Assembly: GCA_945933905.1 (NCBI GenBank)
Contig: CAMEQX010000030.1
Location: 1 to 9,782, forward strand
Source: an uncultured Clostridia bacterium
Lineage (GTDB): Bacteria > Bacillota > Clostridia > Oscillospirales > Ruminococcaceae
Direction of reading: 5' to 3'
DNA length: 9,782 nt
In this document: positions 8,770 through 9,782 of the stretch, piece by piece
Position numbering within the stretch: the first letter of the stretch is position 1
How the letters are laid out: every line of letters starts with the position of its first letter
Made by a program: the position numbers and the translations under genes
The notes under the pieces: model-generated
Told to the model about the DNA's origin: nothing
Seen by the model: the letters and a program-made list of their open reading frames with translations, nothing else
Database searches by the model: none

Positions 8770-9195
8770 TCATTCCTCCTTTCTTATGAATGTTCTTATC
8801 AATATAGCGAATTTCGGAAAAAACAGCGGTATAATCGCTGTGATAAGACTGATAAACGGCGCAATCGCACCGAGCGTGAGCAGCGCGATAAGCCCGAGAT
8901 ATCTCACGCAGTACATTCCGCTCATATAGGTTTGCGCGGACTTTGCGCTTGATTTTTTCACCGCAGTCTGCGCGGTTTTCCCTAAAGTAAAGAAATTCAG
9001 CGCCGCAATAATTATTCCGTAAATCCCGCCGACAAGCAGCGTATAGTCGTAGCCTGCCGCAAAGAAAATTATCGCGAGCACAATCATATAAATCCCCGAA
9101 ATCACAAGGAAAAACGGCGAAAGCGACCTTATTTCCTCGTAAATCGGCTCGTTCTTTTTCATAACACAATCATTCGTCATCGGCTTTTCCGTCAC
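8770..9195 (-). CDS. atpI: ATP synthase subunit I family protein (c-ring assembly factor)
   Basis: A 141-residue membrane protein with four predicted helices (about 27-48, 51-72, 92-111, 113-135) and charged ends. This layout, the size and the place just ahead of atpB fit the AtpI/UncI family. In Propionigenium modestum and related systems AtpI helps assemble the c-ring, and in alkaliphilic Bacillus it has been linked to Mg2+ uptake with AtpZ. The GTG start overlaps the stop of the upstream gene as GTGA, with no clear Shine-Dalgarno site, so translation is probably by re-initiation. ATG at 9180 is an alternative shorter start. Family call rests on topology and context more than on strong motifs. 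Confidence 0.82.
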   Translation of the reverse strand: MTEKPMTNDCVMKKNEPIYEEIRSLSPFFLVISGIYMIVLAIIFFAAGYDYTLLVGGIYGIIIAALNFFTLGKTAQTAVKKSSAKSAQTYMSGMYCVRYLGLIALLTLGAIAPFISLITAIIPLFFPKFAILIRTFIRKEE

Positions 9196-9491
9196 TTTTT
9201 TGAGTAGTCGTCGTAGTAATCGTTTTCACGGCGAGAGCTCGTGAACGCCTTCGGAGCGGGCTTGTCGGCTTTTTCGTACATTTTTATCAGCTTGTAGAGA
9301 TAGCTCACCGCGCCGCATATCATAAACACAATTCCCAGCGCTATGCAAATTATCATCGCCCAGTCGGGCCAGCCGAATTTCTTCGAGAGAAACCAGCCCC
9401 CGCCGATAAACAGCAGCAGCGGCGTGATGATAACAAAGGCAAGCTGACTTACCTTCGCGTAGGTTGAAATCGGGTTTTCGTTTTTGCTCAT
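9192..9491 (-). CDS. AtpZ/AtpI-like accessory protein (ATPase gene 1 family)
   Basis: A 99-residue protein with two membrane helices (about 14-35 and 44-67) joined by a short turn, KKFGWPDW (37-44), and followed by a polar, tyrosine- and aspartate-rich tail (to residue 99). The compact two-helix form with glycines in the first helix (LLLFIGGGWFLSKKFG) is typical of the small protein encoded at the head of many F-type ATPase operons. In alkaliphilic Bacillus, AtpZ works with AtpI in Mg2+/Ca2+ transport; here that is inferred. ATG at 9491 is 1 base after the upstream gene's TGA, and no Shine-Dalgarno site is seen, which points to coupling. A TTG at 9503 is a possible longer start. Its stop overlaps the atpI start. 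Confidence 0.8.
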   Translation of the reverse strand: MSKNENPISTYAKVSQLAFVIITPLLLFIGGGWFLSKKFGWPDWAMIICIALGIVFMICGAVSYLYKLIKMYEKADKPAPKAFTSSRRENDYYDDYSKK

Positions 9492-9492
9492 A

Positions 9493-9782
9493 TCAATACA
9501 CAAATTCTGTCAGACGCCAGCCCGCGTCGGTTTTTGTCATTTTCGTGCGGAGAATTTTGTCCTCGGGAACCGCCGAAATATCCGAGCTGTCGCCGAGATA
9601 AATCGTGATTTCGCACTCGGTTTCACTTGTCGGCAAAACCGAAAGCGCGCAGTTCTCCCAAAGCTTTCCGCGCGTTTCGTCCGCCTTGAAATCCACGTTT
9701 ATTCCGAGAACCGTTTTCTCTATATAACGCGGCGCGTTTTCCTCGGCAGACGGGTTGTCAACGAGAATTGTCCGTTTTTTGT
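9493..9782 (-). CDS. Unknown protein, C-terminal part (start outside window)
   Basis: The frame is open to the window edge without a stop, so at least 95 residues of a longer protein are seen; a GTG at 9696 is inside the frame and unlikely to be the true start. The visible part has no membrane helix. It mixes beta-prone segments (ECEITIYLGD) with a C-terminal DAGWRLTEFVY, the sort of ending seen in small secreted or lipoprotein-like beta domains, but I do not recognise the family. Its stop is 1 base from the AtpZ-like start, so it is co-transcribed with, and possibly translationally coupled to, the ATP synthase genes. No function is proposed. Confidence 0.75.
   Translation of the reverse strand, partial: KKRTILVDNPSAEENAPRYIEKTVLGINVDFKADETRGKLWENCALSVLPTSETECEITIYLGDSSDISAVPEDKILRTKMTKTDAGWRLTEFVY

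Noticed and set aside
8585..9169. A 194-codon - strand frame across atpI and atpB
   Set aside because: It is out of frame with two well-supported membrane protein genes and its translation is rich in Arg and Cys with no membrane helices or motifs.

Overview
The window looks like a chromosomal segment of an anaerobic, probably gut-type clostridial Firmicute (Oscillospiraceae/Ruminococcaceae-like). The reasons are inferential: strong AGGAGG-type Shine-Dalgarno sites, the canonical Firmicute F-type ATPase gene order, protein sequences that read as clostridial, moderate GC content by eye, and a c-subunit of the Na+-binding type found in anaerobes. No rRNA, tRNA, CRISPR array or mobile element was seen, and no stretch longer than about 85 bases lacks a gene.

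Layout. Bases 1-1959 (+ strand) carry the 3' end of thrS (threonyl-tRNA synthetase), an SseB-domain protein, and a polyprenyl-phosphate-type family 2 glycosyltransferase with two C-terminal membrane helices. This block ends at a strong hairpin terminator (1966-2002). A second hairpin (2019-2042) faces the other way and ends the convergent operon.

Bases 2050-9782 (- strand, read from right to left) form an F1Fo ATP synthase operon. The order of transcription is: unknown gene (N-terminus outside the window), AtpZ-like protein, atpI, atpB (a), atpE (c), atpF (b), atpH (delta), atpA (alpha), a 42-residue single-span membrane protein, atpG (gamma), atpD (beta), atpC (epsilon). The unknown gene, atpZ-like and atpI are packed with a 1-base gap and a 4-base overlap, without clear Shine-Dalgarno sites, which suggests translational coupling. 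The Fo genes make the ion channel and rotor ring, the F1 genes make the catalytic head, and AtpI/AtpZ are accessory factors for ring assembly or ion handling.

The most noteworthy points are: (1) an unannotated small membrane protein gene between atpA and atpG with a strong Shine-Dalgarno site; (2) an atpG start that fits the family and the ribosome site only if the codon is AUA; (3) a perfect 9-bp hairpin between that small gene and atpG; (4) a c-subunit with two carboxylates (E38 and E71) plus T72 and Y76, the two-carboxylate Na+ motif described for Fusobacterium nucleatum; and (5) an epsilon subunit that keeps the ATP-binding motif of Bacillus PS3 epsilon.
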